Positions 1 through 12,777 of a DNA stretch of 64,000 nt are shown one piece after another (position 1 is the first letter of the stretch; each line of letters begins with the position of its first letter). Made by a program: the position numbers and the translations under genes. A model generated the notes under the pieces. It worked only from the letters and a program-made list of their open reading frames with translations. It did no database searches and was not told the origin of the DNA. This DNA comes from Ulota crispa (taxonomy: Eukaryota > Streptophyta > Bryopsida > Orthotrichales > Orthotrichaceae), in the NCBI GenBank assembly GCA_963920765.1, contig OY987245.1, positions 14,400,727 to 14,464,726 of the forward strand, given 5' to 3'.

Positions 1-1133
1 AAAATAGTTTGGGATTCCATCAAGTAGCCAAAATAGAGGATACTTCTTACGTCCCTCAAAGCATTTTAGTAAATATGTAAGGGTTTTCTTTCATTGCAAA
101 ATCTCTAAAGTGCTAGTTGGAGAAGCCATTTTAAGTACAAGTACCAAATTTACTTGGGATCAAATATGTTTATGACTTTTTTTATGCAATCATTTAAAGT
201 GAGAGACCATATGCCATTATTGAAGGGACAGTAGACGACCTTGTTTCCATTCAGATTTCACCAACTATAAACTTCAGCTAAGGCTACAAACATTTTGCCA
301 AGTGAGATGCCATGAACATTTTGCCAAGTCAACAACAACCATAATCATTAGGGGCTTCAAACATCAATGTTTTCAGGTGACTCACATTGCAATTCACCTC
401 GGTGAATTCACTAGTGAACAGTGAGGTGATTTGGAATTCACTCCTAACGTGATTCACTTTAGGATTGAACTTCACAAATTCACTTTCACACAGCTCATCC
501 TCACGGGTATCTCACATGCTCAGACCCCAACTTGTGCACAAAACCCTAATTGCAAACTCATGGGTGTGTCAGACTTTGGGCATGTGAGTGAACAAAAATA
601 ATTCACTCGTGAGTTGGGCTCCTATGAGGTCAAAAACTTGTAGACCAGATTTTATGTTTGAAGCCCCCTATTTTGTCAAGTCAACAGCGTAAGATTATAA
701 ACATTTTACCAAGTGAGGTGCCATAGCCAGGGAAAATTTTTTGACAAATATTTGCCTATATCTTACCTCAAAACCCGATTAGCTACCGTAACACTAGAAA
801 AATTTGGGTATGGATGAACTTGCACATCGTAAATTCTATTCAATTCTATCCAGATTTTCCTTACCTGCTCGCAGTGTGGGGTGCGTGTCGCTCTACTAGA
901 GAAAAGACAAAAAACAAACCTTGGCCATAGCTATAGACATTTGTTAAGTGAACAGACATTTTGTCAAGTCAATGCTCATAAACATTTTGCTAGGTCTGCT
1001 GCCATAAACATTCTCCCTTAGCCCTTTTGCTAAGTCATGCTTACACTATTATTCGTGCTAATTAAAGCCCAACCAAGTGTAATGGAAGAGATGGCAAAGT
1101 ACTGATAAGCCAATGGCTTCTGGACACGTACAG
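1..1133. other. AT-rich DNA, probably intron of the MscS-like gene
   Basis: No exon was recognised here. The stretch holds dispersed imperfect copies of a motif like CATAAACATTTTGCCAAGT near 291-335, 676-727 and 946-1015, and an inverted-repeat element at 349-671. Because the channel gene that follows starts in mid-domain, this DNA is most simply intron of that gene, with the earlier exons lying before base 1. Confidence 0.5.
349..671. mobile_element. MITE-like inverted-repeat element
   Basis: The ends are inverted copies: TAGGGGCTTCAAACAT at the left and ATGTTTGAAGCCCCCTA at the right. The interior carries repeated 'gtgaattcac'-type words and no open frame of note. It interrupts the dispersed AACATTTTGCCAAGTCAAC motif. 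The superfamily is unknown. Confidence 0.55.
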
Positions 1134-3076
1134 GCTGGAGATATTTCAGGGCATGTGCAAGACATTGGCTTTATGCAAACCAGAGTGCAGGGGTTTGACG
1201 GTGTGCCTGTGCTTGTCCCTAACCAAACGTTCACCAGCAAGGTTAGTTTCTTCACAAAAGCTATGCATGCAATTAAAAGCATTTACTTACCAAACCAGTA
1301 TTATTGCGTGTTCGGTTTTGCAGGTTTGGTTCTATTGACACGTGCCGTAATGTGCAGGTTATCACTAACTTTTCAAGAGCAAAGTCCAAGGTGCTTGAGG
1401 CGTCTTTTCAACTCAACAACAGGCACATGTTCTTAGTGCATGATATTACAACGGCTGTTCAGAAATACTTGGGTGCGCATGAAGGAGTTGAAACTGTGAA
1501 GGCCACTCCCATTTGCTATTTGAAGAGCATGGAGAAAGACGGCCCTCAGATTGCCCTTTCCTGTGTTATCAAAACCGTTGTATGCCACTTCCTCACCTTA
1601 CATTTGCCATGTCTATATTATAAAGTCTCAAAGGTGTTTGTCACGCGATATAATTCTTTATTAACTTCACAGGTTTTATTAGAGAGAAGGAAGAGGAAAA
1701 GGCACCCAAAGGGAGAGTGCAAAGTCATTGGGCTTTTTTTCTCATTTCCCTAATATAAATTTGAATTTTTTTATTATAAAGTATTGGGTGTCAAGCATTA
1801 GGTGTTTGTCCTTCATCTAGAATTTAAAATTCAAGATGGGGGAGAAGAAAAGGTAGGAAAAGGAGGGTGAAAGTCACTTGAAAAGTGACAAAAATTTATG
1901 AGACACAATGCAAAACGTGTGCAAGGCATACTTATTAAAATTAAAATTTCAGGAAGTGTTACACAAGTTTTTAGCTTAATCAAAGCATGATGTCTTTTTC
2001 ATCCATTAACATCAATTTCTATTTCTATTAATGCTTGACCAAAAAAATTCCCCTCCTTGTGGTCTACCTTAGGTAATGCTAGATGAAGAGAGCATAACGT
2101 GAAAAAAAAAGGTTTTCTTGTTGGGATTAACCCTCCTTGTCAACCCTTTCTTTTTACGCAATACCCTCTGTGTTGAGCATTATCCTTTACTTAACTACTA
2201 ACATAGAACATCCATATATCATTCTTGTTCAAATAACATCCTTTATCTAAGATGAACACGATGAATTACTCTTTATAACGTTCACTGATTAAGAAGCAAT
2301 TCCACTCAAAAGGGACAATTTATGCATCTCCTACCGAAGAATTATATTCAAAAATTATATTTTTGAGTAATATTTTAGCAAGTTCTGAGTCTTTCCTACT
2401 TGTATTTCATTGGTTTCAGTTGAGTTCGTTTTTAAAGAACGGTAAACCCTAAACTTAACCAGAGACCTTCTACATGTTTCATATAGTGCAAAACAACATA
2501 AACCACCAAATTTTTGGTCAAAAATGTCATTTTGTTGTTGACTTTGAATGCCAAAAACTTTTTGGTAAACAATAGTTGTAATGTGTTTTTGTAATTTTTA
2601 TCCTAAGACCTTCATGCTTATAGTTACAAAGAATTTCAACTCATTGAGGGGTGCTATGAACAGCTCATATGGTTGTTAGGTCTTTGTTGCTTTATGTTAT
2701 CTTGCACCATAAAAAAGGTCATATGGCCCTTGCTTTTTTTGTTTTATGAGAAGGTTTTTTTAAAGATCAGTAAAACCATAGGGAGACCTCCCCATGAACC
2801 ATGAAGAAGAAAGCTATCTTCATCCTCATTCCTTAAACCCTAACCCACTAAACCCTACAACCCTACTGTAACTGTGTCAGTTTTTTTTAGTTTTTTTTTT
2901 CTTGTGCATTTTTGAATTTTGTTTGGTTGAGGTGGCATTGGAATGTGGTCATGCAGGGAGGTGCAGCTTTCTACAAATACCAACAGGAGATTCTCATCCA
3001 TGTTGCACAGATCGTCACCGACATCTTAGGATCCGACTCTCCGTTTACGCCTCTCAAATCTCCTACTTCTGCTTAG
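1134..3076 (+). CDS. MscS-like mechanosensitive ion channel, C-terminal exons (5' part outside window)
   Basis: Member of the MscS/MSL channel family: membrane channels that open under tension and release ions, found in plastid, mitochondrial or plasma membranes of plants. Exons read: 1134-1241, 1358-1579 and 2957-3076, all phase 0 with GT-AG borders; the stop is TAG at 3074-3076. The first exon reads AGDISGHVQDIGFMQTRV and then VPVLVPNQTF, the typical beta-domain signature that follows the pore helix. The second continues with SRAKSKVLEASF, ending in IALSCVIKTV. The third begins GGAAFYKYQQEIL, matching the YxxxQQxIL helix at the C-terminus of plant MSL proteins. The transmembrane helices are not in the window, so earlier exons must lie upstream, or this is a 5'-truncated copy. 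I cannot say which MSL subgroup it is. An ATG at 1113 is in frame but sits in mid-domain and is not a credible start. Confidence 0.8.
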
Positions 3077-6000
3077 ATACTGTGAATAGTGAAGGTCTAG
3101 TGATATAGCCTTGTTCCTCTGCAAAATTTGTTCATAATGTGTTGTTATTTTTCAATGGTTTTGTATTATACCCAGCATTTTTGTTGTTTTTGTTGTCACT
3201 TTCACTTGTATAAACGGCAGGGACAACCACCCATCCAACGTTCAAGGGTCAAATGTTGAGGAGGACAAGAATTGTCCTCCAACTTTGCAAAACGTTATGC
3301 GTGACAAAAAAAATCATTGTTCATTTGATTTTTTTTCAAAAGTGATCATAAAACACAAGGTCCTTCATGGAAGGCAAAACTTTATTTCATTAGATGCACT
3401 CATATTTTTAGATAGGGAATTGATATGTGTACCACACCCTTTCAACTACTATACCACACCCTTGGGGTGAATTTCAGATTTTTACTATCAAAAAGCTAAA
3501 TTTCAGAATTTGGAATTCAGATTTGGACTTGGAGACCTTGATTTTGTCTAGAATCATAAAAAGGTTTTAGTCAAACAACACCCAATGAAAAAGCTTCTCT
3601 TTTTTTATAACTAAAAGTAAAAGTAATATTTTCCCCCTAGCTGAACTTTATCATTGGGTGTTATTCAATTACAACCTTTTTATGATTCTAGACTAAATTA
3701 GGGTCTCCAAGTCCAAATTTGAATTCCAAATTCTGAAATTTAGCTTTTTGATAGTAGAAATTTGAAATTCACCCCATGGGTGTAGTACAGTAGTTGAAAG
3801 GGTGTGGTACAATAGTTGAAAGGGTGTGGTACAAGTATCAATGCCCTTTTAGATAACCCACATTGTGAGAAGATTCAAAGACATGGTGTTAGGTCCCAAG
3901 TTGCTCTTCTTGCAATTTTCATGAAAGCACCATGCACCGTTGACTTTTGCAACTTTAGGAAATAGCGCTATAATTGTTGGGCACTCATGAGTGTTCTAAA
4001 AAACACTATAGCCGGGCTAGTCACAATGACAAGCCCAACATTTAAGGATTAACACAAATGTGTTTGAAAACTTAAGTTTTGGGTTCTACTATGTCTCCTC
4101 TAGCTTATTGGAAGATTTACTTGTAATGTTTAGTGCAAAACCTCTTGAATCCCAATGGTCCAATAATTCTAAAAAGAATATGACACTACCGTCCATGAAT
4201 CATGACAATCCAAGGGATATTTATGTACAGTACATTCCCTTAAATTTTTGTTACTTTTCTTTGTAGTTCAAAGAACTTTGCATTGCAAATAGTGTAATTA
4301 GTATTTTGTTGATTTGAACCTAAGATGTTGAATTCTTATGCAATCCCAATCAAGCATACCAAATTTCAATTCTTCAAAACCAAAATCCTATTTTTGGTGG
4401 ATTATTTTGTATTAAATTTAGGATTTTACATTATAATTGATTGAAAAATACTAGTGATGAATTTTTGAGATGTAATTGCACGGGTATGTAGGAAACATCC
4501 ATTGATGCACATCTTCTATTCTAAAAAGAACCTCCTTAAGTAACAAAAATTTGATCTACAAAAATTTCAGTGAGACCTTTGATATGCCCAAATTTTGAAA
4601 AATATATATTTTTATTTTTTAACTAGATTTTCACCAAGGAAATGTAACATCTTGTTAAATGGTACAAACTTAGTCACAATGTAGGAATCAAATAGCAAAT
4701 TTTAATTTTACCAAAGAAATATCTATTTTATACCTACACAGGAAAGTGGACGAAAATTTATGGAAGGGTACTGTACATAGTAAGCTTTGAAAGATCAAAA
4801 TGGTATATTACGTTCTTTTGTTTAGTTGAGGACAATGGTACTGGCATAGTTTTTGTCTTCGCAAAATGCAAACAAAGAAGCTATTGGAAATACGAAATGG
4901 TCAAGGTGAGTTGTGTTATTCTAAATAACTTTTGAAAACAGGGAAATTTTGTAACCTTTTTAGGACATAATGTGAAGGGAGAATGCTATATTGTGAGCGG
5001 GAATCTGTGAGCCGTGAGCTTAGGTTGTTTGTCAAAATACTCAATTTTACTTGTAATTGTGTACATAGGGCTTTATAATTGTGCATTTTATACTTCTATC
5101 TTTAAAAAACTTGTTTTTTTAAAACTTTTTTCATTGATTTTGAGCATCTTGGCACACCGCTCATAGGTTCACCATTTTAAGCTCACAAAATAGCGTTGCC
5201 TTGGGTATGGCTATGGCTATCTTGCTAGAGTTAAGGACAAAAAGTAGCAGTCTTCACTCAAATCCCTCCCATGCACTCAACTCTTTATCAAATCTAAAAG
5301 TGACTACATGTTTGAAAAGCTTAGTAAGGGAGACAAAGCATTAAGTCTTTAAAAGTAGAGTATTCCTAGTTTATGCCAAATGCAATTTTTTACAAGTGCG
5401 TATGTCATGTTTATCAAATTTGATCAACACCACCAACACCTTTGTGACTTTTAACAACTTTCAAATTTGGAATTGTCTCAACTCAAGCAAGCCTCTTGAT
5501 CTATAATATATTAATGGTAAATTGGTGGTGAATTTGTAGTGGTTTCTTGAGCATTTAAACCATGATTTGGTGTTTTGTTTTCAAAAGATAAATTCTAACA
5601 GTTATTCTAATTAGGTTTATGCCAAAATAAAGTGCAATTTATCATTTTTCTATGCTTTCAAATGTGCAAATAGTATCGTATTTAATACTAGATTTGGTAA
5701 AAGACTGATTGCATGGGAGGGCTATAGGGGTGAGAACTGTGACTTTTTGTCCCCAACTCTATATAAGCTTACACCTTATTTTTATTTCACCACCAACCAA
5801 GAGTCCAAGACTGCCTGAGCCAAGGAAATGACGGCAATTTTGCCCTCTGGCATGGCAACAGCTGGCCTGGTACCTTTTTCAGTGACCTGTCTTCGGAAAG
5901 GACCTCCCACATGAACAGAACATGCATACCTCTGGAAACACCATCATTTTATAGAGACTGTAAGGTTTTTCGTTTCATTTGTGGTAAGTTACTCTTCTGC

Positions 6001-6170
6001 AGTTCACGCTACGTCCAAGTTCCAAGTCTCAAGTTCCAAGTTTCAAATTTCTAGGCTGGAATTCCAACTTTCCAGTTTCCACTGAATTCTCAAAATTTGG
6101 TTGATCAAGAGGATAAAGATTAGAATTTTAAAAGTTGACAACGTAACTCAAGTCCCAAGTATTAGTTAAC
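3077..6170. other. Intergenic, AT-rich; one MITE
   Basis: No gene was seen. It holds the hAT-like MITE at 3415-3847. The rest is AT-rich DNA without long frames. A slightly GC-richer patch near 5790-5940 has no clear reading frame. Confidence 0.5.
3415..3847. mobile_element. hAT-like MITE, family B copy 1
   Basis: A foldback element whose two halves are near-complete inverted copies. The left end is GGGAATTGATATGTGTACCA; the right end is its inverted relative, ending near CAATGCCCT. It is flanked on both sides by the same 8 bp, TTTAGATA (3407-3414 and 3848-3855). An 8-bp target duplication is the hallmark of hAT transposons. It has no coding capacity. Relatives in this window: 19206-19876, 27570-27975, 29494-29903 and 57803-58222. 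Confidence 0.8.
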
Positions 6171-6175
6171 CCCTA

Positions 6176-6398
6176 AAGACGCAGCGTGCCGCTGCAAACA
6201 ATAGAACACAAGGTGTTTTTCTTGTATTTGGAATAGATTTACACCTTTATTGCATTTGAAATCAACAAAGAAATTGAAAAATAGATCAAAGCGGTTCTAG
6301 TGAACTGCTAGAGATCCCAAATTAAAACTTCTTATTGATAGCAAATACCGATTATATGCCAATGTATATACTATACCCTGTCGTCCTTTAAGGGTTAA
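6176..6398. mobile_element. TTAA-flanked MITE (piggyBac-like), copy A1
   Basis: Begins TTAACCCCTAAAGACG and ends GTCCTTTAAGGGTTAA, so both ends carry TTAA and inverted CCC/GGG termini. The interior is the reverse complement of the interior of copies 8516-8757 and 53201-53436; shared words include the region around CAAATTAAAACTT. No coding capacity. Confidence 0.7.
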
Positions 6399-6846
6399 AT
6401 TAGAAATGCTTACATGGGAGCACTTTTTAAAGTTATTGGTTTGCAAGAAAGCTAGATTTTGCTCTAAGACTTGCATTTATGGGCACTTCACATCTATGTT
6501 CCGTTTCTCAACTCTATAGGTTCAAAGCTGGATCCAATGCACAATTCCAATTTGATAGGTTCCAAAGGGTATTGTTTCAACTTCCACATTGTTTTAACTT
6601 CCACCAAAAAATTCTAAAAGATTTTGAAGAAGAATATGGTTGGAGGGTGCTTGGTGTTATGTATCTAGGGCATTCTTTATCTCTACAATTTCCACCAAAA
6701 ATTTCTAAAAGATTTTAGAAAAGGGCGCGGAGTCAATAAGGGTTAGGCTCCCACTTAGTAGTATAGATATGTATATATATATAAATATATAAATATATAA
6801 ATATATAAATATATAAATTTAAATATATATATTTATGTATGTATAT
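6399..6846. other. Intergenic DNA ending in a TA-rich microsatellite
   Basis: No supported gene. A 79-codon frame near 6479 lacks family resemblance and contains a repeated phrase. From about 6766 to 6846 the sequence is a degenerate (TATA)n/(AAATATAT)n run. Confidence 0.5.
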
Positions 6847-7257
6847 AGGGAATTACTAAAGCCACATTCAAAATTACTAACGCCACACCCCCTATGACCA
6901 TGTAATTTGAGAATTTAATGCTATTTTATTTATTCAAGTGGTCTATCATTCATTCAATCATGGTATCAATGCCTCTTTGAAAGAAAGAAGAACAAATAAA
7001 AATTTTTGTTCAACTTTTATTGCACCATTGCTAAAAAAATTATGTTTTTTTGTTTCAAATAATTCAAAAGTCCTTTGTTTTTAGGTTCAATTTCATAAAC
7101 CTCCAATTTTTTTGAATGAAACCTTCAAATGATAAAGACAAAACAAAGCTCTTGATCCAAATTAACAAAGTTAACATCAAATTCTCATATTTCATACTCA
7201 AAGCACACCTTGGAGGTGTGGCGTTAGCAATTTTGGGTGTGGCTTTAGTAATTCCCT
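6847..7257. mobile_element. MITE with 40-bp-class inverted termini
   Basis: The left end AGGGAATTACTAAAGCCACA is mirrored at the right by TGTGGCTTTAGTAATTCCCT (one mismatch). The inner ends, ACTAACGCCACACC and GGTGTGGCGTTAG, are also inverted. The interior is AT-rich and non-coding. The flanks do not show a clear target duplication. The termini resemble family B elements in layout, but the sequence differs. Confidence 0.7.
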
Positions 7258-7500
7258 AAAAAAATTGGCATAATTGAATACATATTGTAATTAATATGAA
7301 TTTCTCTAGCATTTGCTTCAAAAATTACAATAATTTCAAATTTTCACCAAAATTTATGAACATTGTTTATACATGTAGTATGCTCATACCTTCTACTACT
7401 AAAATTGTAATATTGAATTTTGGTATTGATTACATTACCAAAATAACTTGTAGAAGATGATTGCAATTCCACAAAAAATTCATGGTCTTAGGCCCGTCCT

Positions 7501-8472
7501 TTAACCCCTAAATGCCCAAGGCCTTTTTGAACTTCTTGGCATTTTTGGACCAACCTTTTCATAAATCTCACCAAGTTTTTTTTAACTGTAACCATACAAA
7601 TTCAAACTTACATGTTAGAGATTACATGGAAAAAGAAAACTTAACAATATCACTTATAGTTTGAAAGATTATTATGTTTGAACATGAGGGTGTTACAATT
7701 GTAAAAGTGACTTGAAGTCTTCTAATCCTCATTTCACATGTCAAATCTAAAAAGTTGATCATCAAAAAAATATGAGGCTTAAGGTCATTACATGTTTAAC
7801 TTCAACCAATTTACGGCTTTCAAAATCTACTCTTGTATTTTTTTAAATGGATTTCTAATGCGGATTTTTCTCCAAGCTCTAGTGTATTTGAGGCTCATTT
7901 TCAAGATCTTCCAACACTAGAAAACTCAAGATTGCAGTGGACACCCATAACATTTAGTAGCCTAAAGAGAGGCTGCCTTTCCCTCTCTTTTGGTATCATC
8001 CACAAACTTCATCATGACACAAAAAAAAAAAAATGTAAAAGTTCTTTTTTTTTAATTTATAATTTTTCTAACATGGCTGGCCCCCACATCGATGTATGTG
8101 CACTAAAGTGAGCCTCTCTTTCATAAACTCTCTAACAAATTCAGCCATGTGTCCTCTTAGCTATTGATGGATGTGGAATATTCCACACTCTTTCATCCAG
8201 CAAGATGAAAGAGTGTGGAATATTCCACACTCTTCATATGGAGGGAGGGCAGGCATAATGAGCACTACTAAATGTTATGCCCTTGTACAAAATCTTGAAT
8301 AGAAAAATTATGAACAAACATTTTCAAAATCAGGTTTTTGATACTAAAAATAAACTTCAAAACAAACTTGTGTTCAAAAGAAAATACCAAAAATTGAGAT
8401 TTGATAAGATTTTATTCGACTTCAAAGTTTTGCAAACACCCAGATTGGGTGCCTTGGCCATTTAGGGGTTAA
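7501..8472. mobile_element. TTAA-flanked MITE (piggyBac-like), copy A2
   Basis: Starts TTAACCCCTAAATGCCCAAG and ends with CCTTGGCCATTTAGGGGTTAA, inverted with few mismatches. It is about 970 bp and has no transposase frame. It contains a perfect 25-bp inverted repeat at 8173-8228, which may be a nested insertion. Confidence 0.65.
8173..8228. repeat. Perfect 25-bp hairpin
   Basis: Bases 8173-8197 and 8204-8228 are exact reverse complements, separated by CAGCAA. The arm itself contains the palindrome GTGGAATATTCCAC. RNA from either strand would fold into a perfect short hairpin. Confidence 0.85.
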
Positions 8473-8515
8473 GGGTTAATGAATGAATATGCACAAATTG
8501 GTTTTCAACATTTCC

Positions 8516-8757
8516 TTAACCCTTGAAGGACAAGGCTACTATTATACATGCTGTGTACACTGCTATATAACTGGCATTTACTACCAACAAAAAGTTTTAA
8601 TTTGGGATCTTGACTACCTCACTAGAACAACATTGATCTATATTCCAACTTCTTTGTTGATCTCAAATATAATAGAGGTGTGAATGCACTCCAAATACAA
8701 GAAAAATACATCATATTGTACTGGTCGCAAAAGACTGCCTCGTCCTTTAGGGGTTAA
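8516..8757. mobile_element. TTAA-flanked MITE (piggyBac-like), copy A3
   Basis: Starts TTAACCCTTGAAGGACAAGG and ends CGTCCTTTAGGGGTTAA. It is 242 bp, almost the same length and interior as the copy at 53201-53436 in a CFAP44 intron; both contain words such as ATTCCAACTTCTTTGTTGA. Non-coding. Confidence 0.75.
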
Positions 8758-9935
8758 ATGCATGCAATCTACCTGGACCGTGGAATAAACAGAAAAATCA
8801 ATCATTTTTCTGTACCAAATCATGCTCTTGCACCTCATTGATGTAATAACAGCAAGTTTCAGTTGTTACTGAAATAACCCATAATTATGTTTGGAATGAC
8901 TTCAAATCTCACTACAATCAATTTTGTACTCATTAATCCCTCACTGCCCGTAGGAACAAAAAAGATAGTCCCTTTTCTAGTTTTTGACAAACCCTAGGAT
9001 AATGTCCTGGGAAGATTTTGAGCTTCCTTGGTAAAAATTTTACGTTTCTTATTTTCAAAGGATTTTTTTTGTGCATACATTGAATATTGCATATATAATT
9101 ACACTATAATCAAACATCTAAAAAGAATCTAACCAGTAGTTTTTTTGACAATTCACTTAGCTAATTTTCTATTACTTTTGGATCTCCTTGCTCATTGCTC
9201 TGAACAATGAGAGTTAGCATGATTTTACTAAGACAGCAAAAAATAATGGCACAAGGTGACATTGCTTACTACCTAAAGCGTCCTTAGATACTCATGGCAC
9301 CATGGTTGTCACATTGGACCGCCGGTCTGTCTGCTTGCTCATACGTCTTCAGTGCCCAATTGAGCTCATGGTTCATCCAATGTAGTCCACTCATAGTTGA
9401 CTTTAAAAAATAGTAATAAATGATTAAAAATGACAAAAATTACTTATTTAGTATTTGTTGGTGACACTCATTGTTGTCAACATGAAGCCAAAACAAGGAT
9501 TTAAAGCCATGTCAAGCACTAAAAATGAAAACTAATCATTTGATTCTTCCTATTTTAGGTCAAAAACCCCAAACATGTCCTAAAAATACAAGAGAACAAA
9601 CATGTCTATGCTGTCCAATAGCTAAATCTCACCCAAAGTAACAATCATGCATGGCACAATGTTCAATATTGTAACCTAATAGTTGCTTTGCTAAAGCTAT
9701 GCTCTATTTAGTCCAAAGTGAATAAGTAATTAAAGCATAAAAATCAAACTCACTAATGTCTTAAGGATTTTTTTAAAAGTTATTGTCCTAATATGATGAT
9801 TTAAAAATGATCCATTATGTTGGTTGCGCTCAATGCTTATTACTGTGATGCTAGATTGAAATTTAATTAATAATCATTATTTGAGTGCAAATATTAATAG
9901 TGAGGTTTTTACAATCCTTCAAAGTTATTTCACCT

Positions 9936-9940
9936 ATATG

Positions 9941-10034
<94 letters not shown>

Positions 10035-10045
10035 TACATATATGT
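9936..10045. repeat. (TA)n microsatellite
   Basis: A nearly uninterrupted TATATA run of about 100 bp, with TATG and TACA variants at its edges. Confidence 0.95.
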
Positions 10046-10588
10046 TTTTTCTAACTTTCTGATTGGATTATTAAAAATTTAAAAATTTACTATGATGGAT
10101 ATAATAGGCAGCTTACCATTTTATTTTTATTTTTGCCTTGTTTTTCTAGAATTCTTTTACATGAATTTCATGTTAGGCAACAAATCAATGACCATGAGTC
10201 CATGACATTAGTGCTTAATTAGGTCTAGAAAACTTATCAATTGAATTTTGACCTTCTATGAATTTGAATGGAACGTTCCTATGTCATTTATGACTAAATT
10301 CAGCAACATTCTAGACGGAAAAGTCAATTTTGTAAAAAAACTTGAAAATTTGGAAATCTGTTCAGAATACAAGAAAATTACGCACATCTTCTAGAAAAAA
10401 TTAGAATAGCAAAATCATATAAAAGCAAGAGAACAAAATCCTAAGAAACCAACGTTGTCTATTTTCATACAAATGTAAACAAAAATTTTTAGAAATATCA
10501 AATTCTACATGGTTAATTGAAAAAACCTCCAAAAACCAAACTATTTTGTGACCTAAATATTGATTTGTCTTTTTATTATGTTGCAAAA

Positions 10589-10605
10589 GGGGGGGGGGGG
10601 GGGGG
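10589..10605. repeat. poly(G) homopolymer
   Basis: Seventeen consecutive G on the + strand in AT-rich surroundings. Length may vary between reads or individuals. Confidence 0.9.
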
Positions 10606-11532
10606 AAGGGTATTTCAAATAAGAACACAACATTACAAAATAATTACAAATACGGACACACCTACACTATTGCAGCATTTGTAGCTATCATTTAATCAGT
10701 TGGCCATCAAAATAGATTTTCTTGCAAAGTTGCAAAGAAGCCGTAATTTATTTATTTTATGAAAAGTGTAGGGTTCCAAGGAAAGCATGCAATTGGTAGT
10801 TTTGATACAAGTTGTGAGCAAAAGACAACACCAACATCATCAATTTATACCTAAGTAGTCATTGTTATTTTCAATTGCACATTTGCAACCTTATTTACAG
10901 TTTTGTTAAAAAAAAATCCCTTTTCTTGTGTTTGTGCCCATTTGATTGTTATTATTGTTACTTTTGCAAAACTCCAATAACGAATGCTGTAGAGTTAAAT
11001 TAGCACTTTTTTAAATAAAAAAATTTACTGTGTTTTTATCATCTTGAGTTAATTGTGAAAACTTCATTTGTGTCAAATGTGTCATGATCCTCCAAGCAAT
11101 TAACTAATGGCATGTATTGCTAATAGAACGTGGTCCCAAGATTTTTTTGACACCAAAAAAAGATGCTTCATTGCAAGGATAATGATACAAGTCTCCAACC
11201 AAAAACGGCTTAGTGGGAAGGTAACAAAACAGAAGACAAAATAACTACAAATAACTAAATTATGGAACTCAACTACTAGCCAAGGGACAAAGGCATTAGG
11301 AGGACACAACAACGCCAACTTGAGACCAATTGAATCAAGCTAACGAATCTGAAAAACAAATCCATCCAAGAACCAAACACAACTCTAGTGTGACCTATCA
11401 TGTTAGAGCATCCACACCCCTATGCTCAAAGAATTTGACACCTGCCATATTTGGATGATAGTACTTGGGCCCTTAAAATATTCTTATGACACTCAGTTCT
11501 AATGGGTCAAGCCATGATTCTTGAAATCACTA

Positions 11533-11840
11533 AGGTAGGAACATCCATAAGCATTAGTTTAAGGGTTTTTAACATGATGAGTAAATATTTAGCAAATTAA
11601 AGAATCTTGTTAGCAATAGAAAACTTATGAATTTACACTTTCAAAAGTATTATTTGGATATTGTGAGAATAAGGTGTGAATTTTTAAAGAGCAAATTGCC
11701 ATTGTACCCATAACCAACACTAAGGTTTCATGTTCACATGTTGTACATCCTAGTACTTACATCTATTTACTTCTATAGATTTTTCAAGATTTTCAAGGTA
11801 ATGGTTATGGGAACAATAACGCTTATGGGTGTTCCTACCT
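11533..11840. mobile_element. TA-flanked MITE, family D copy 1
   Basis: The left end AGGTAGGAACATCCATAAGC is mirrored by GCTTATGGGTGTTCCTACCT at the right, with the dinucleotide TA on both sides. A TA target and inverted ends fit Tc1/mariner-like elements. Closely related to 35360-35656, including interior words about AATAGATG and TTCACATGTTGTACATCC. Confidence 0.75.
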
Positions 11841-12777
11841 TAATCATCCTAGGTTAAGTGAATTTATCATTTATTCCACTAAGTAAATCATTAATCATTG
11901 ACTATTTTATGAGATACATTTAATGAGCAAGGGTGAGGGACAAGAATGTCAGGGCATTTGAAAAATAGATGTAAACCTGTAGTGCATTAAATTTGGCTAG
12001 GAAGGCTATGAATGTTCTTAGCGAAAACTTCATTCTTGCACCAAGTCTTGATGAATCTTTGCCCATCTTTGACAATGAGAGCAGGTTTCAGGATTTTTTC
12101 ATTTTTTGGGCAGAGTCTGTGATGGTGGTGATGATGGAGCTGCAGAGGTCAGCTCCTGCAGATGCCCATCTGCTCGTAAGTTATGTGTGCCTGACATTCA
12201 TTTCCCTTCAAGCGTTCAGGGAGGCAGTCATAAGCATTATTCACTGAAAGTTTAAAGCTGGTTTCACTCAAACACAAGAGGGATAACATTTTGCAGTTGT
12301 CACGCATTGAAAATCCAAAAATCAAACAAAACAAAAGGAGAAAAGGTTCGTAGTGACAAGTTAAAATTTAAAGAGCACCTGCAATCTTTATGTACATAAC
12401 ATGAACAAATAGTTTAAAAAACAACATTATGTCTGTTTGCACCGGATGGACCTTACTCATGCAAGTTTTATACAAAAGCAATAGAGGTGTACATTGCATT
12501 TTCATGATTGGTTTGTGATGATTGTTACACTTTGGAAACATCTTCTTCTTAGAAGCATCACTTTCAGAACATACATGCAGTTGACGTTTTTTTTTGTCTT
12601 AAAATGACTAAAACAAATGAAAAAGAATGGCCAATTGGACAAAGACTTGAGTCACATAGGCACACCAAAGAGGAATGGGCCCTTGTTCAGTGTTTAAATT
12701 ATATTCCATTGTATAAGATTGTTCAATATTATTACAACGAGTTCTTGAATTGACTGTTGTTTTGAAGATCCTGTTCT
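11841..12777. other. Intergenic, with a GC-richer island near 11990-12240
   Basis: No recognised gene. An 84-codon frame at 11993-12247 shows no family resemblance. Inside it, CTC|GTAAGT near 12175 looks like a donor site, so an exon of an unknown transcript is possible. The remainder is AT-rich. Confidence 0.3.

Larger units (their letters stand above)
8758..11530. other. Intergenic, AT-rich
   Basis: No gene was seen. It contains the (TA)n tract at 9936-10045 and a run of 17 G at 10589-10605. The apparent 65-codon frame over the TA tract is only repeat translation. Confidence 0.55.

Noticed and set aside
1304..1753. A 149-codon frame read as one exon of the channel gene
   Set aside because: Only its middle matches the MscS family. 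Its end (VLLERRKRKRHP) has no resemblance, while the exon at 2957-3076 gives the expected C-terminal helix.
9885..10082. Open frame of alternating Ile/Tyr
   Set aside because: It is a translation of the (TA)n microsatellite.
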